From assembly GCA_031841125.1 (NCBI GenBank), contig CM063108.1:54520122-54584121 (forward strand): 64,000 nucleotides of DNA, given 5' to 3'. Below are positions 38,645-52,200 of this stretch, piece by piece. Within the stretch, counting starts at the first letter, position 1. Every line of letters begins with the position of its first letter. A program made the translations under genes and the position numbers. This stretch comes from Acanthococcus lagerstroemiae. Its lineage: Eukaryota; Arthropoda; Insecta; Hemiptera; Eriococcidae. The notes under the pieces are model-generated. The model did not search any database, was not told the origin of the DNA, and saw only the letters and a list, made by a program, of their open reading frames with translations.

Positions 38645-40443
38645 ATGGCGAGCCTTATAATTGACTGCCAAAAGTGTATTGAAGATGCAATCATGAGTCA
38701 AAATATTGAAGCTTACGAAACTGAGAGAACCGAAGTACAGCGCAACATTCTGGAGGCCATCGACTATGGAAAATCCTCGTTCATTCTCCTCATTGAACAA
38801 CAAGGCAGTGGGATAAAAGAGGTTCGTATTCTTCTACTTTCATTTACAGTTGGCTTACAATAAAAACACATAATTGAACTTCGTTCTCTTTCCAGGTGGT
38901 AAAAGACATTTTGAAAGAAATTACTACCAAGTACACAGGTGCTTTTAAAAAAATTAAAATGAACGGCTACTTGCATGAAAATGATGAGGTGGCTCTGAAA
39001 CACATCACGAGGAAGTTGCACAGCGAAGAATCGATTGAAGGAGAGTTCTTTGGCTCTCTCGATGGTAGTTTACATTTATCATGTTCTTACGTACGCAATA
39101 CTGAGCGTTGATCTGTGCACATGTCGAATATTCTTCAATTTTAATTCTTACAGATCATGTACAACATGTAATGAAACTTCTGCAAGAAGGAGATGAAACT
39201 TCAAGACCATTAATATTCATACTCGATGAATTTCACGCATTTTGCGAAAACGCACAACTGCTGATTCACAATTTACTGGATGTAGTTAATTCAAAAAAAG
39301 TGAGTTGAATTTTAGCGGCCGACATAATTTTTTAGAGCTGGTTTTCTTTTTTGCATTCGACCATTGCCAGTTTCTAATGCGGCCATGCTTAATATTACTT
39401 TCTATTCAACATTCTTTAGTTTCTGTATTCAAGTTGCCTCTTTTTCAGACCCCCGTATGTATAATCGGCATGACAACAAACATAAGTTGTCTTCAGAAAT
39501 TACACCAACGCACTGCTTCGCGAATAGCAAGTAATATACGAATACTGGAATCGAAAATACACTCCAAAGAGCGACTGAAACTGTTTCACACCCTGCTTAC
39601 TCTGGAAAATAAAAGTAAACTCCCAAAGCCTTTCACAAACGAATGGAATAACTCTGTAAAAAAGTTATTTTCTGATCCAGAATTCATTCAAATCGTAGAA
39701 GATGCGATGAGAAATCAAAGCGAAGAGATATTCTCTCACTTCATGGTAAGTTAAGTAAACGAAATACATTTTCATCCTATCAAGTACGCGCTGAAATTCA
39801 ATACTTGGACCATGTGTACTTCCGTAGGTCCGTTGTGTTCGCAGTATTAATGAAAAACATCCAACTCTTTCTGTCGAAGAAATCAAACATGTGATTCAAG
39901 GAATGCGTAATCCCATCGATATCAGTGGACATCTAAGAAATCTAACGATTGTTGAACAATGTCTTGTAAGTACCCGTTAAGGTTTCTTCACTGTAGAACT
40001 TTATTTCACATTATACAACTGTTGAATTATTCCAGATGATCGCTATCTGTCACATTACCTGTGATGCAAAACCTATCCGGCATGACAAACCCCAGTCATT
40101 TAATTTTGAAACGGTTCATTCGAAATTCAAAAGTGTCACTGACAAATGGGGGCATCCCCGCGTCAGCCGAGAAGTAGCTGCGTATGCATTTAATAAGCTG
40201 AAGGTGAGTCTCGAATTTAAAACGTCAGTTGACGAGAAAAATAATGAAATGTAATCCTAACTGTTTGGATTCCAGCAACGGGGCTTCATCGCATTGGAAA
40301 ATGATATCGTATCTGAGACACCTGACTTCGAACCATACATATTGAGAGTACGAGAACAAATAATAAAAGACGCCATCAGGTCTGCTCCTCATGCAACCCC
40401 TGAAATGCGAGAGTGGGTTGACAATTCCTTAATGTCTCAGTAA
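38645..40443 (+). CDS. ORC4: ORC4, origin recognition complex subunit 4 (7 exons, 420 aa)
   Basis: ORC4 is an AAA+ subunit of ORC. It sits beside ORC1 and supplies the arginine finger to the ORC1 ATP site. Exons: 38645-38821, 38896-39064, 39154-39299, 39449-39745, 39828-39965, 40036-40203, 40276-40443. They total 1263 nt in one frame, with introns of about 70-150 nt. The start ACCATGG is a strong Kozak context. Family landmarks are Walker B FILDEFH (137-143), a sensor-1 strand CIIGMTT (168-174), and a double-arginine stretch QRTASR (184-189) matching the usual ORC4 finger region. Residues 300-420 form the winged-helix end, with a C-terminal W..NSL pattern typical of ORC4. Oddity: the Walker A position reads EQQGSGIK (51-58) instead of the usual GPRGSGKT, so the lysine and threonine are lost without any length change. 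Exon 1 ends at a weak donor (GTTCGT). Length is close to the usual ~435 aa. Confidence 0.87.
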
Positions 40444-40903
40444 TCCTTCCGAGAAAACTTATGAAACGTGGAGTTTTAGTGAGGTATTATATTTCTATTT
40501 TATAATATAGAATTTTCAAGTGAAGTACTATTTTTCTGTTTCCAAGTGAAGTATTATTTTTCTATTATCTTCGTGTCACTATTATGATGATAATTATCGA
40601 ACAGTTTAACAGATTGAAAGTCTGAATTCTTTATGAATAACTGAATAATCAATTAATTATATGATCTTGTTTCAAAAGTCATTCGTGTGACGTTGATCTA
40701 TATACGCCAATAATGCAATACAGATATAGATTTATAATTCCGAAGGATCGCTGAACTTATTTTTGATGATAATATAACCCTAGGTAATGAATGTGAACCT
40801 TATTGGGAGGCTTCAAAATTGAATATTGCAATGCATATAATATAGACGTAATTTCAAAGGTTTAAATAGTTCCTGAACTCATGTTTGACAACGATTTGAC
40901 CCT

Positions 40904-41045
40904 AAAGGCCGATTTCACAATGCCTGGCCAACTTTTAACGACCGGATAATATTATTTTTGAGGCATCATCTCACTGGCCATGTGACCTTGACTGGAACGC
41001 TATCCGATAGTTAAAAAGAAAACGGAATATTGTACAATCAGTCCT
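40904..41045. mobile_element. Small MITE-like inverted repeat
   Basis: The left arm 40904-40950 (AAGGCCGATTTCACAATG.. ending CGGATA) and right arm 41001-41045 are imperfect inverted copies of about 45 bp. No target duplication was settled. Confidence 0.5.
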
Positions 41046-41130
41046 AAGTAATAACCTGTAGCACGTATGGAGGGGGAAGGCTGAACATTTAATACATCAG
41101 CAAAATGCTACAGGGATATCGTTTCACAAA

Positions 41131-41328
41131 AGTAGTAAGAGCGTCACTTGATACCACTTTCTGCCCCAGGGGGAGGGGAAACTAGTCTGAAAGGACACTA
41201 GTATCGAAAAAAATATACAACACAAAAACAGATCGACCTACTAACGCATAGTATATAATACCCCATGATGGGCTCTACAACCCCCTGAGAGGGAGCAGAG
41301 ATTGGTATCAAGTGACGCTCTTACTACT
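41131..41328. mobile_element. MITE with AGTAGTAAGAGCGTCA ends (198 bp)
   Basis: The first 26 bases from 41131 match the reverse complement of the right end at 41328 exactly (AGTAGTAAGAGCGTCACTTG..). The arms go on to GC-rich stretches of about 20 bp that also pair in part. No coding capacity. The superfamily is unclear because the flanks show no obvious duplication. Confidence 0.75.
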
Positions 41329-42404
41329 CAGAAATATCACCGAACTCCGTTCTGATGACAAATTGATGCTTAAGTGGAAAATTTTGAAACCTATTGGGGG
41401 CGGGGGCTCAACATTGATTATACAAATAAGTACAACAGAGAAGTTTTGAGCTGATCGATCTGTATTCCTTATAGTTGATTATTTTTATCATGTTGTGAGC
41501 TAGCTGGTATTTATTTTCAAATTACAGGAATGAGTGTGCCTTCACAATTTTTTATTGTAAAAGTTACTCCGAGTAAAGGGATTTCGTCCGCCAGCTACAC
41601 ACGTGGTGCTTGCTAAGTTGAAGGTTAACAGTAAGATGTAAGTCCTACTCGATCGCCACAGTCGATAAGTGGTTCAGACATGCTTGGGGAAGGTTCTCGG
41701 TAAATTTGAGGTACCTTATTTCGACAGTGATGTGGTCGTCGGTGAATAGTCCGGTTTCGATAGGCGATGGTATGACAATATGCCATTAATTAAGGAAGCA
41801 GTGAATACATAAGACGCTACCTTAGGGTGATTTGTTTTTTTGGACGAATTCACATCATGTTGGTTAAGTAGGTATTCGTATCCTCAGATTCCGTATCACC
41901 TTTTGATGGGTTTGAATTCTTGCATTCTCGGATTAGGAATTTTCGTTCCCAAGTGTAATGAGGAATAACGTGGCCAATGACAGATTTCAAATTCTATTTG
42001 CATTTCTGGATAATCCTTACCCACTGTGAAGAATACTTTAATCTGACCCCATAAAAAAAAAAAAGAATTTTAAAACAAAAAATGGATTCCAGATTCATTT
42101 TAATCTCAGCAAATAATACTTAATGACAGCCACATCTGTATAATAATAATAATGAAAAATCACCACATATAAAATTATAAACTTGGTTTCAATTCGAATT
42201 TTTGTAATGAGCTTAACGAATACCGTTTAGGGCTAATAAACTCAATAATAAGCCTGAGTACCTGTTTAGGGTTGATATACATCTACATCGAGGAATAAAT
42301 AAAACTGCCAAGATTACAACAAAAAAAAATGGATAAAAATGACAGTTTGCTTAAAACGTGACGCTGATGGAAAAAATTGCAGCCGAGAATGAATGAAAGA
42401 TGTA

Positions 42405-45400
42405 TCAGTCTGCACGATTCGATTTTAACGCTAACTGTACATCAGTTAAGTCGATGTCTAAGGTTAGTTTACAGTTGTAACCCACAGGTCCGTGTGCTCT
42501 GAGAAATCCGTAACCGACAAATTTACATACTATGAGCTGGAACATTGTGTCCGGTATTTTGGAAGATCCTGTTTGAGAAAAATAATTCAAAATTTGATTA
42601 ACGATGTGCTCAAACATAAACAGATAGCAAAGAACATAAGCCGAGAAAAAAGTGGTAAAATTAATAACTGTTGAATACAGCTTGTCAAAGATACAGTTTT
42701 AAGATATCTTCCGCACAACTTCGAACTTCAAGCTGAATCAATTTTGCTGGCGGAACTAGAGCTAGGGCGGAGCGGCTATTTAAACGCTGCCTCCAGGTTC
42801 CTAATGAGACTCCTCGGAGAAAACACACTGCGGTGCCTTCAGAATTCCTAGTCGCTTGCGCTCAAATCCCTTAGAATTTAGCGTTGTAATTTTAGAGAAA
42901 ATTTCTCATTATTTTACCTCATGGGGTCGTACGAGACTGCAGTGCTGATCAAGGGGTTATTACTGTAACTCATTATGGCTTTGGTCTGAGTTGTAATTGA
43001 TGTTCAATACAGAAATGAACGCGGTGTTCAAGCGCTATGACAGATTACGGTCGACAACATTTTTAACAAGTTCTTCAGCATATCCTGTCGTTTAATGGCA
43101 CGTAGATACTAATATCTAAATTGTCATCTCTAGAGAGCTATGCCTTCTAACAGCTACGCAGTCCCTCCCTCTTCTGTCGATCCCCAACTGCGTCTTCATC
43201 CAGCTGACAAGATTAGTAACGAACTGTTTCTCTCTGTCTGTCTACAACCAAGACAAAACCACACTAGGTAGAACATACAGAGCTGTGAAAAGATCTTGGC
43301 TCCCGAATCCTAGATTCTCTCAGATAAATTTTTCCTGAAAGAAAGAACTGTCTGTCTACCAGCCCTTCATTTCCTTTTGGAACGAAAACTGATCGTCTAT
43401 TAATGGCTAGTTCACCACTATCACTCTGGCTGACTGCCTTTCAATAAATATGGATCCGGCCATGCTCTGCGATTTTTCGATTTTAAACTGGCAACCTACT
43501 GAGCGTTTTTTCGGCAATGAAGGGGGAGATGGTGAATTCATCATGTTTGAAGAAATAGAGTCTAGTCTAACGGAGTCTTAAATGGTCTTGATAAATCGGA
43601 TTCTCAATTAGCTCAAAGTTTTAGCACGTCTAAAGAGACTGAACAAATCCCATGGACTCTTAACGAGCCTGTAATAAATTCTAACGAGTTCTAATCGGTT
43701 TTATCAAATCTCAACCAAGTCCTAAAAAGTTCTCTCGAGTTCTGAATATTCTTTTTACAAACCGAAGTGATCTGAATAGAGTGCTTATGATGTACTTGTC
43801 TAAGCTTAGTCCTCGTGGGTCTTGAAAAATCTTATCGTATTTCATACGTTTTGAAGAGCTTCCATGAATCTCGACAGTTCTACGGAGTCGTGATTCAATT
43901 TTAGTATATTTAACATAGTAAACTGAGCAAAATTTAATAGCCACAATAAAATACAAACAGTACGCGGTGGACGTTCCCAAGTGCTAGCACGTTATCTCAA
44001 AGCAGTTTTAATTTATTTTAAACAAGCCTTCACAGAGTACTGAATATTTTCAGTGGTCTGAAGAACTTTAATAGTTTTTTTCAACTATTTGTCTCCCTCC
44101 ATACCCTCGTATTCTTGGCATTGACTTTTTTTTCTGATCGCAGGGAACACAGCGTCCCCGTGAACTAAAAGCACTATACTTACTCTCCAAAGTACAAATA
44201 TCATTGAACTGATTGAGCAATTCGCTATCGAGATAAAAATCTACTGTATCTTTTTCCCAAAGCTTATCTCGGATGGCTCGCATCACGTACTGTTCACATT
44301 CGGGTAGACATCTAAAAGAAACGAAACATGACAATCTTCGCATAATCAATATTCAAAATCTGAACCCGCAAAAAACGCCGAAACATTACGTAAATGCTGC
44401 AACATACCTGATAAACACGATAGTAGGTTTCAAATAAATCTTCTCGAAGGTCTTGCATACAGTCTGAATGGAGACCTCAGCGTTCTCATCTTCTTGGTCC
44501 ATAAAGCTCAGCACTTGGCGGCATAGACTTAAAGCTAAACGAGCATCTCCACCGTCTGAATTTGATTTCCTGAACGGAACCCAATTCGAAGTAAGAATTT
44601 CGAAACATACCTATCACCAACCAGTATTCATCCAACGAATATTAAATACATGCTACATTACCTAGCTATATATTCTATAGCATCAGAGCTGAACACGGTC
44701 TTTGCTCGCAATCTTCGTAATCGATCCTGGATGATTTCTTGCAGCTGTTGAAACGTGTACGCTCCGAAGACAATATTTTCGACTTTCGACTGAAACCCGA
44801 ATTCGAGAGCGTTAGTTTTTACTACGAACCAGTACGGATGAGCTATGTGCGGCAAAATAAAAAAGGAGGAAAACTCAACCATTCTATTGCTAATCTTGTC
44901 TAATAATGCATCATTGGTCTCGTTCCTTAGAATTCGTCCGAACACGTCTCTGGTGTTTGCAATGGTGACGAGTATCAGTTCCGAGTGCCTGGACCAGTCC
45001 AACATTTCATAGAGCTCGGCACTTTTCCTGGAGACTAGGAAATCGAACTAAAAACGCAAAATTCAATGTAAGCCAGCTGCTCGGATCTTTAAATTTGAGA
45101 TACAACGAACAAACTCTCGTTACTGAAAAACGTACTTCGTCGACTACGAGAATCGTACGTGTGATTTTGCGCGATGCTGGCTTGCTACAAAACCTGGACC
45201 GAAGTTTCAGCAGAGCTTTTTCAGCTGTTACCACTTCACCAGTCAACGTTTCCCAGATCTTAGAGTACGCTTTTTTAGGCGATTCTAAGCGCGCTCCATT
45301 CAACTCAACGTACTGAAATACAGAGACAGAGGTTAATCACGCGGACGTACTCGATTCGCAGTAACTAAGGGAGTATTCGAAATTTCATTTAGCTCTGGGC

Positions 45401-46185
45401 GAGAGGCCAGAAGCTGAGAATCGAACAGGGTACACGCAGATGAGTAGTAATTCACACCCGGAGCTACACAAAAGCATCGCATTCAACATGGGAATCTGTC
45501 CCCTCGTTTGAGACATAAATGGTAGAACGTTAACTCCCAGATGCTTACATCAAATTTCGGAATTTTCCCTTTATCAGCTTCAATTTGCAGCTTCTTCACA
45601 ACTCTTTCTACTGTCGTTGTCTTGCCAACTCCCGGTGGTCCGAACATATACAGAAGTCTGTAACCAATCGATTCCAGGGCATCAGTGACATTCACCAGCA
45701 TCACAGTTCAATTCGCAAGTCTAATAACGTACCTTCCATCTTTGTTCTTGATTTCGGATGACAAGAATTTATAGACGTGTGAGAATTCTTTTTCTCGACA
45801 TGGTAACGTATCGGGCACCTCGGACACCTGTAATGCAAGTCGGGCTTCGTCTCTAGGGGTTACCGGTGTACCTAGAGGACCGCTACGCCTGTGCAGCGAC
45901 GGTGTTAACGATTTCACGTTCTGAAAATTAATTTATTCGGTCTTAATAAACGAAGGAGAACTTAGACATCAAGTTCGAGGCATAGTTATAGAGGAAAGAG
46001 AGCTCATTGAAGTTCTTAATCTACCAGCTCATCACCCAATCTTCCACTAACACTCGTTTCGCTCATCCCGGCAGTTCGCATCTCAAACTATGACCATCAA
46101 TTTGCTCCCTATCAGCTTACTCGTTTTTCTTTCCATATTTATATCTACCTCTGTCCGCTTATCTGACAAGACAGCTACACCCTGC

Positions 46186-46233
<48 letters not shown>

Positions 46234-49200
46234 CATGAATTCAAAGTGTCCAGATTCCCTCGCATTGTGTCTCCCCGTAACAGAAACCGAGATGTGGAGG
46301 CTTATAAGACCTGTATCTGACCGACTGTTAGTTCCTCTAAAGTTTGGCAGAATCCACGATAACAGATCTATCGTAGCAACTTTCTAGAATTCACAGGTAA
46401 GAAACTCGAAAGCGGTTTTTTCGACTGAAGAAGGAATGACGAGGCCAGATTCTAACTTTGTTCCCAGAAATACACATCAAATCGTATTGAACGAGGAACA
46501 GTACAATAAAAATTTTTTAATCCATTTGGACGCTGAAATAAGAGAACGCGTTATCAAAAGACTAGACTCAAGAACCAAGATTATGAATGCGTGGGCCTAG
46601 GAATAAGGGCCGATAGATGGAGAGCAGAGAAAAAATTCAAAACGCTTCAAAAATAGTTGACTAATGAGTAAATCCAGTGAACTGAAACAATTCGATTGCA
46701 GCTGAGTAACTAATCGATATTAAACGAATAAAAAATGATCAGTAAAATATCTGAGAACAAAAATCATTTTCTTAAATGACCCTCTCTCCCGCGAGTGTAA
46801 AAGTTGAAATTGTACGCGATGAGAGTAAGAACTTTTGTCCAATCGAAGAATTCAGTGACAGACTGAGGTGAAGAACGACTGCCCTCTCCACTTTTGATTC
46901 CATCTGAGAATGTGAAAGAGCTAGAAAGAAGTCTCAATTAGTAGTAAGAAAGTCTAATGAATCTTGACTGAATCTGAATAAGTCCTCACAACCTGACAGA
47001 ATTCGAATAAGTCAACAGCTTCAACGCTATTTGAAAAAATCTTATCGGAGTGTTGACAAGCTTTATTGAGTTGAGTCAACTAAATAAACCTAAACGAACC
47101 TGAACTAAAGGAATCCTCAAATCCTAACGAGTTTGGATGGGTATGGGTAAAGATAGAATGAGTCTCATCGAGCACTGGGGAAGCATCAATGCATCGTAAT
47201 GAGATCTACATGAGGTTTAATGTGATTTCGTATAGTCTTGCCGGATCTTAACAAAGTCCGAATAAGTCTTAACGCACTTAGATTAAGTCAGGAATCTGAT
47301 GAGTTTTAAATTAGTCTCAGACTGAATCTCCCCGAGTCCTGACAAAATCACAAAATGTGACTGAAGTATCTGAGAGGGTCTTAACAGGGATGAGTTGTAA
47401 ATATGCCTCAATAAGTATAAGTCGACAGAAAGAATCTTATGATCGTGCATTAATTCTACAAGTCTTGATAACATTGTGATGAATCCTAATAGAACTTGAA
47501 TACAATTTTTATGGAATCTGTATTAGTCATTCTGCATAAATCTTCATGGATAACAATAACAGAATCTGGGTAAATCGTATCGGAATCTGAATTAGTTCAA
47601 AGGATCCACAGCTCCTAAGCTCCTTACAGTTTTTTTCTCCAGGAAAGATCTGAACGAATCTTAGCAGAGATAAAATGAGTTGTAAACGAGCCTGAATGAG
47701 TCTTAATAGTCAGAAAGCATCCTACTGAGTTTTATCCCAATTTTAGTGATGGTGAATGAATCTTACGAATCATAACAAGGTTACGATGAATCCTAACAGG
47801 ACCTGAATAAGGTTTTTATGGAGTCTGCATAAGTGGCAACGAATTCTAAATAAACCTTACGAATCAGCACACAATTTGGATGAGTCGTCTCAGAATCTGA
47901 ATCCATTCTAAGAAGCCCTAACGTCCTAAGCTCTTTACAGTGTCCTTCTTGTAGCTTTATGACATCGCTATCAATACTTGAGCAGCCTTAATTCCCAGCT
48001 TGAGGGCACCAAAGTAATTCAAATACTTGGAAAAGAGGAGGTCGAGAGACTACCTCTTTTTCATTTTTGCTCTCAACCCGAACCCTGGAATCCACCCTTT
48101 CGAGCATTACCTCAGAGACGTCAGGGAGCCTGGTAGGGCTGTCCTCGCCCTCTTCACTTCTTTCCTAAGGCCGAGAGAGTAAATCCAGTTTCTATAGATT
48201 TTGAACAGGCTTACCCAGGATCAGAACTGATCCCGGATCCGCCATTGCCAGGAATGTTGAAGCCCAATATTCAGCCAGTGCTGGGTGGTGAAATTAAGTT
48301 CTCCAACGCTTGCTTTTTCACTTTAAAATCAAACTTTTTACACACATATTTCATATGATTATACAAACGTAAGGCTAGATCGATATACTCACAATTCTCG
48401 GAGATCTCGGCGTCTGCGGAGTTTGTCGGAGTTTCGATACTTTCGGCATTTTTGGTGTCCGCGGCGTATCTGGGCAGAATTTTGGATCATCTTGATTTTT
48501 CTTGAATCTAGATGATCTCCTGACACTGCTCTTGGGAGTCGTCGACATTTCCGGTGTTCGCGGCGAATTCGGGCAGTAATTTGGATCAGCTTTACCTTTC
48601 TTCGATGTAGTCGATTCTCTGAAAACGTTATCTTCATCATCAGTAGATGTTATCAACGGCGTATAATTCGAGGTTCTTCTTCTTTGCGGGTATCGACGGG
48701 ATGGCTCCTGAAAAATAAAACAATCATCAAGATAATATCATCACTAGGACTGTCAAAAGTATGCTATGGATGGCATATTTTTCCTCTGTAAAACAAGTTG
48801 AGCATTTTGAAGATATCTTTACGAAACATAAGATTCTGAATAAAATAAGCCCTATTTAAAATTGCATATTTTGCATATTTCGACATAATTACATATTTCG
48901 TGTTTTGTTTTTTGTTTGTTTTTTTTTGTTTTTTTTTTTGCATATTTGGAGCATATTTTTATCCAATTTTCTAAATTTTTGCATTTTTGGAGGTACTGAA
49001 CAACCACGACCACACTATGTCGCATTTACTATTTTTTTTTTTTATTTATTTTTTTTTTCATATTACTACAACGTTGGAGAAAATGAAAGTTATCGGTTTT
49101 GGCAACATTGTTTGGTTCACTGTTGTTTGTCGCGCCAGTAGAGAAAACTCCCTGAAACAATGTTACCGTTGTAATCTGCTCATTTCTCCCTCCATAATGA

Positions 49201-52200
49201 TATCCATAGATAGAGCTATAGAGCAGCATATTTCGGAATATTTCGACTTTCCATACGAATAATGTTTGGACTAATTTAACGATTAAAAAAAAAAAAAGTA
49301 ATTAAAGTTCGTATTTGTATTTACGAATACTTTGACTAACAACCACACGATGTACACTGTAGTCCGAGGCGATAAAATTGCAAAAATGGGCACTGACGGG
49401 AGAAAGGTTGGAAGTAGCGAGTCACTGATCATTCGAGTATCCAACAATTTGAATTGTCGAAAGTGTGTTGAAAATCTGCGAGATCAGCCGATTAAAATTT
49501 TACAAAAACACTAAAGTAGGGTAAAGTTGAAAAAAAAAATCTTTTACAGTGCCATTACATTGCCATTGCCTAAATTTCAAAGTTGCCTACTGGCAAGACT
49601 AGTCATAATCAAAATTCTACCTAGAATCAACTCGTTTTTTCAATATTCGTGATTTCCATAAGTTTTTGTGATTTTTGTGCTTATACATTTAAAATTATGA
49701 AAATCGCAAATTAACAATTATCGAAAAATAATTTTATTATTTGATTTTCGGTGTATCTCTCAATGATTTAAAAATCGCTGACTTCAAATCATTTAGTTTT
49801 TGATTTGGCTCCTCTATCTAGGGCTCAAAAATTTTCTCTTGGCGTTGAAACTAACAAGTACAAAATTTTTATAAGAATATTAACTACTGATTTACCCAAG
49901 AGCTTCAAATTTTGAGGATTAGTACATAAAATGAAAAAAAATGAAGTTACCGGGTTTGAAGGAAAAACTAACGTTTCTAAAACGTATTTTTCATACTGAA
50001 TTCGGAGAATCACGAGATCACCTGATTGTGAACAAATCGTTTAAAAACATGCATCGATAACACCAAATCAGAGTCAACTCAGCTTTTTTTTCGATTCAAA
50101 TGAGATACTGTTCCAAAACCAGTCTTAAGTTCTGTTTTTGTCGTCGGAATGGGGTAATGACATCCTCAGCTCATCAATATCGCTAGTCGATTTGCAAAAA
50201 TATAATTTTCTTTCATGTTATCACAATAGCTGCTAATAAAAAAACTTATTTCACCAGAAAAAGTAGTGGGCACATTTTCTATTTTTATTTATAAATATTA
50301 TTATTATTATTATTATTATTTTTTTTTATTTTTTTTTCAAAATTGGTTAGTGGAGTCCCCAATGCATCGCCGAGTGGCTGAGTATATCTTTGTCGCATTG
50401 CAAAAACATAACTTTCTTTCATGTTATCACAATATCTGCTAATGAGAACGCACATTTCCAAAACTCCCAACAATATTCATCCATTCACTACGGGTTCAAA
50501 TTCTATAACAGAATAATTCCAGTATTCTGGAAGTTTTCTTTATTTCTCAAAATATTCAATCAGATTATTAGTGAAAGTTTGTTTCCAACTGAAATTTAGT
50601 CAAGTAATTTGCTTAGAAATAAGCTAACTGAACAGATTTGTAATTTTTATTAGATCAAATCAAACTAAACTGAGTAGGTAGCCAAATTGGCAACATTAGG
50701 ATAGAACATGCCAGAGACATCTCCATACACTGCTTCGTATATTGCGTTAATCAGGCTTGTAGCTTTGCTACTTTTCCAATATTATTTCGAAAAAGCGGAG
50801 TTTTGGGTAAAAAAATGGAATCAAAAGAAGAAAAGAATGTAGCACAAAAAGAAATACCAGAATTTATGTATGATGAATTGAAATTAACTTAAAAATGACA
50901 AGGCGGAGGGACCTGATGGCATAAGAAACGAAACAATAAAAATATTCCAAGATACCATCATATCCCCGCTTGCCACAATATTTGATGGGATGAGATCAGA
51001 AATAATTCCAGTTCAATGGCTAGTGGCAGAAATAATATTATTATACTAAAACGGGGACAAGGAAAATATGTAAGCTAGTATTGACCAATAAGTCTAATCT
51101 CCAACATTAACAAAATATTTATGGCTTGTTTAAAAAATAGAACATATTATGTACTTAATGGACGAAAATGAAGCGAAAGAAAACGCAGGATTTAGGAGGG
51201 GGTTTCCTACAATCGATAACATCTTTGTAATTAATCAAGTCAATGAGAAGACAAAAGAGTTTAATTTAAAAACCAAAATGATGTTTCTAAATTTTGATAA
51301 AGCATTTGATTCTATCGAACACGAATATTTGTGGCAAGCAATGGAGGAACAAGGCATAGCGACAAATACTATAAAAATAATGGGAAAGCTTTATAACCAA
51401 GCAAAAGCATAATATAAAGATGGATAAAAAAAAACGAGGGAATTCAAGATTGGCCGAGAGGTACATATGTCAAGAGGATCTAATATCACCGAATTTATTC
51501 AGCTGTGCTTTGGTAAAGATATTAAGACAATTAAAATGAGAAAAAAAGGTATCTGTAAACGGAGAGACATTCAATAATTTACGTTTTGCGGATGATGGGG
51601 CATTAATTGCAAAAGATGCGAATGAACTGGAAGAAATGGCACAAGAACTAACAAATGAAAATAAAAAAGCGGGGTTAATTACACTACCCAACAGCAAAAA
51701 AGCCGCAAGAACGAGAGTAGCCGATTCTAGAAGTATTTTTCACGCTGAATTCAATGCCGCTTTTTGTTTTTCTTAATTAGCTCTCCTTTTCTCGTAAATT
51801 CATTCTGAATTATTTCCCGTAATTTCCCTCTCGTGTTAGAAATATTAGTGAATGTGGCCACACTGCATGTATCACAAAACAAACTCGCCAACACAGTGAC
51901 GCGTGTGAACGTGTTTTGACGTTTTGATATCGAAACGATCTAAACAGTTTCAACTGATTCTAAGATTTTATCATTAACGATGAAGTGATGGAACAACAAT
52001 TTTGAGGAAGGCGATCTCTTCAGTGAAAAATTAACGCCTTTTCATTCCGGTATTTACAGTTTATTGTTTCTTTTACGAAATGTAAGTGAACTAGATAAAT
52101 GTGTTCCGACAATAAATTTGATGAATATGTGTTCAATGCCCAAGTATTCATGATAATCACAACGCTCGTTGTTGAATTGGAATAATACTTACGGAACACA

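Larger units (their letters stand above)
40444..42404. other. ORC4-ORC1 convergent intergenic region
   Basis: The two genes end toward each other across 1961 bp. The region holds two inverted-repeat elements (40904-41045 and 41131-41328). The rest is AT-rich and unclassified, and no polyadenylation signal could be assigned with confidence. Confidence 0.5.

Noticed and set aside
38806..38821. Alternative ORC4 splice that would restore a GSGK P-loop
   Set aside because: Joining at the internal GT to exon 2 gives GSGK but shifts frame and meets a stop soon after, while the chosen junction keeps the conserved downstream sequence.
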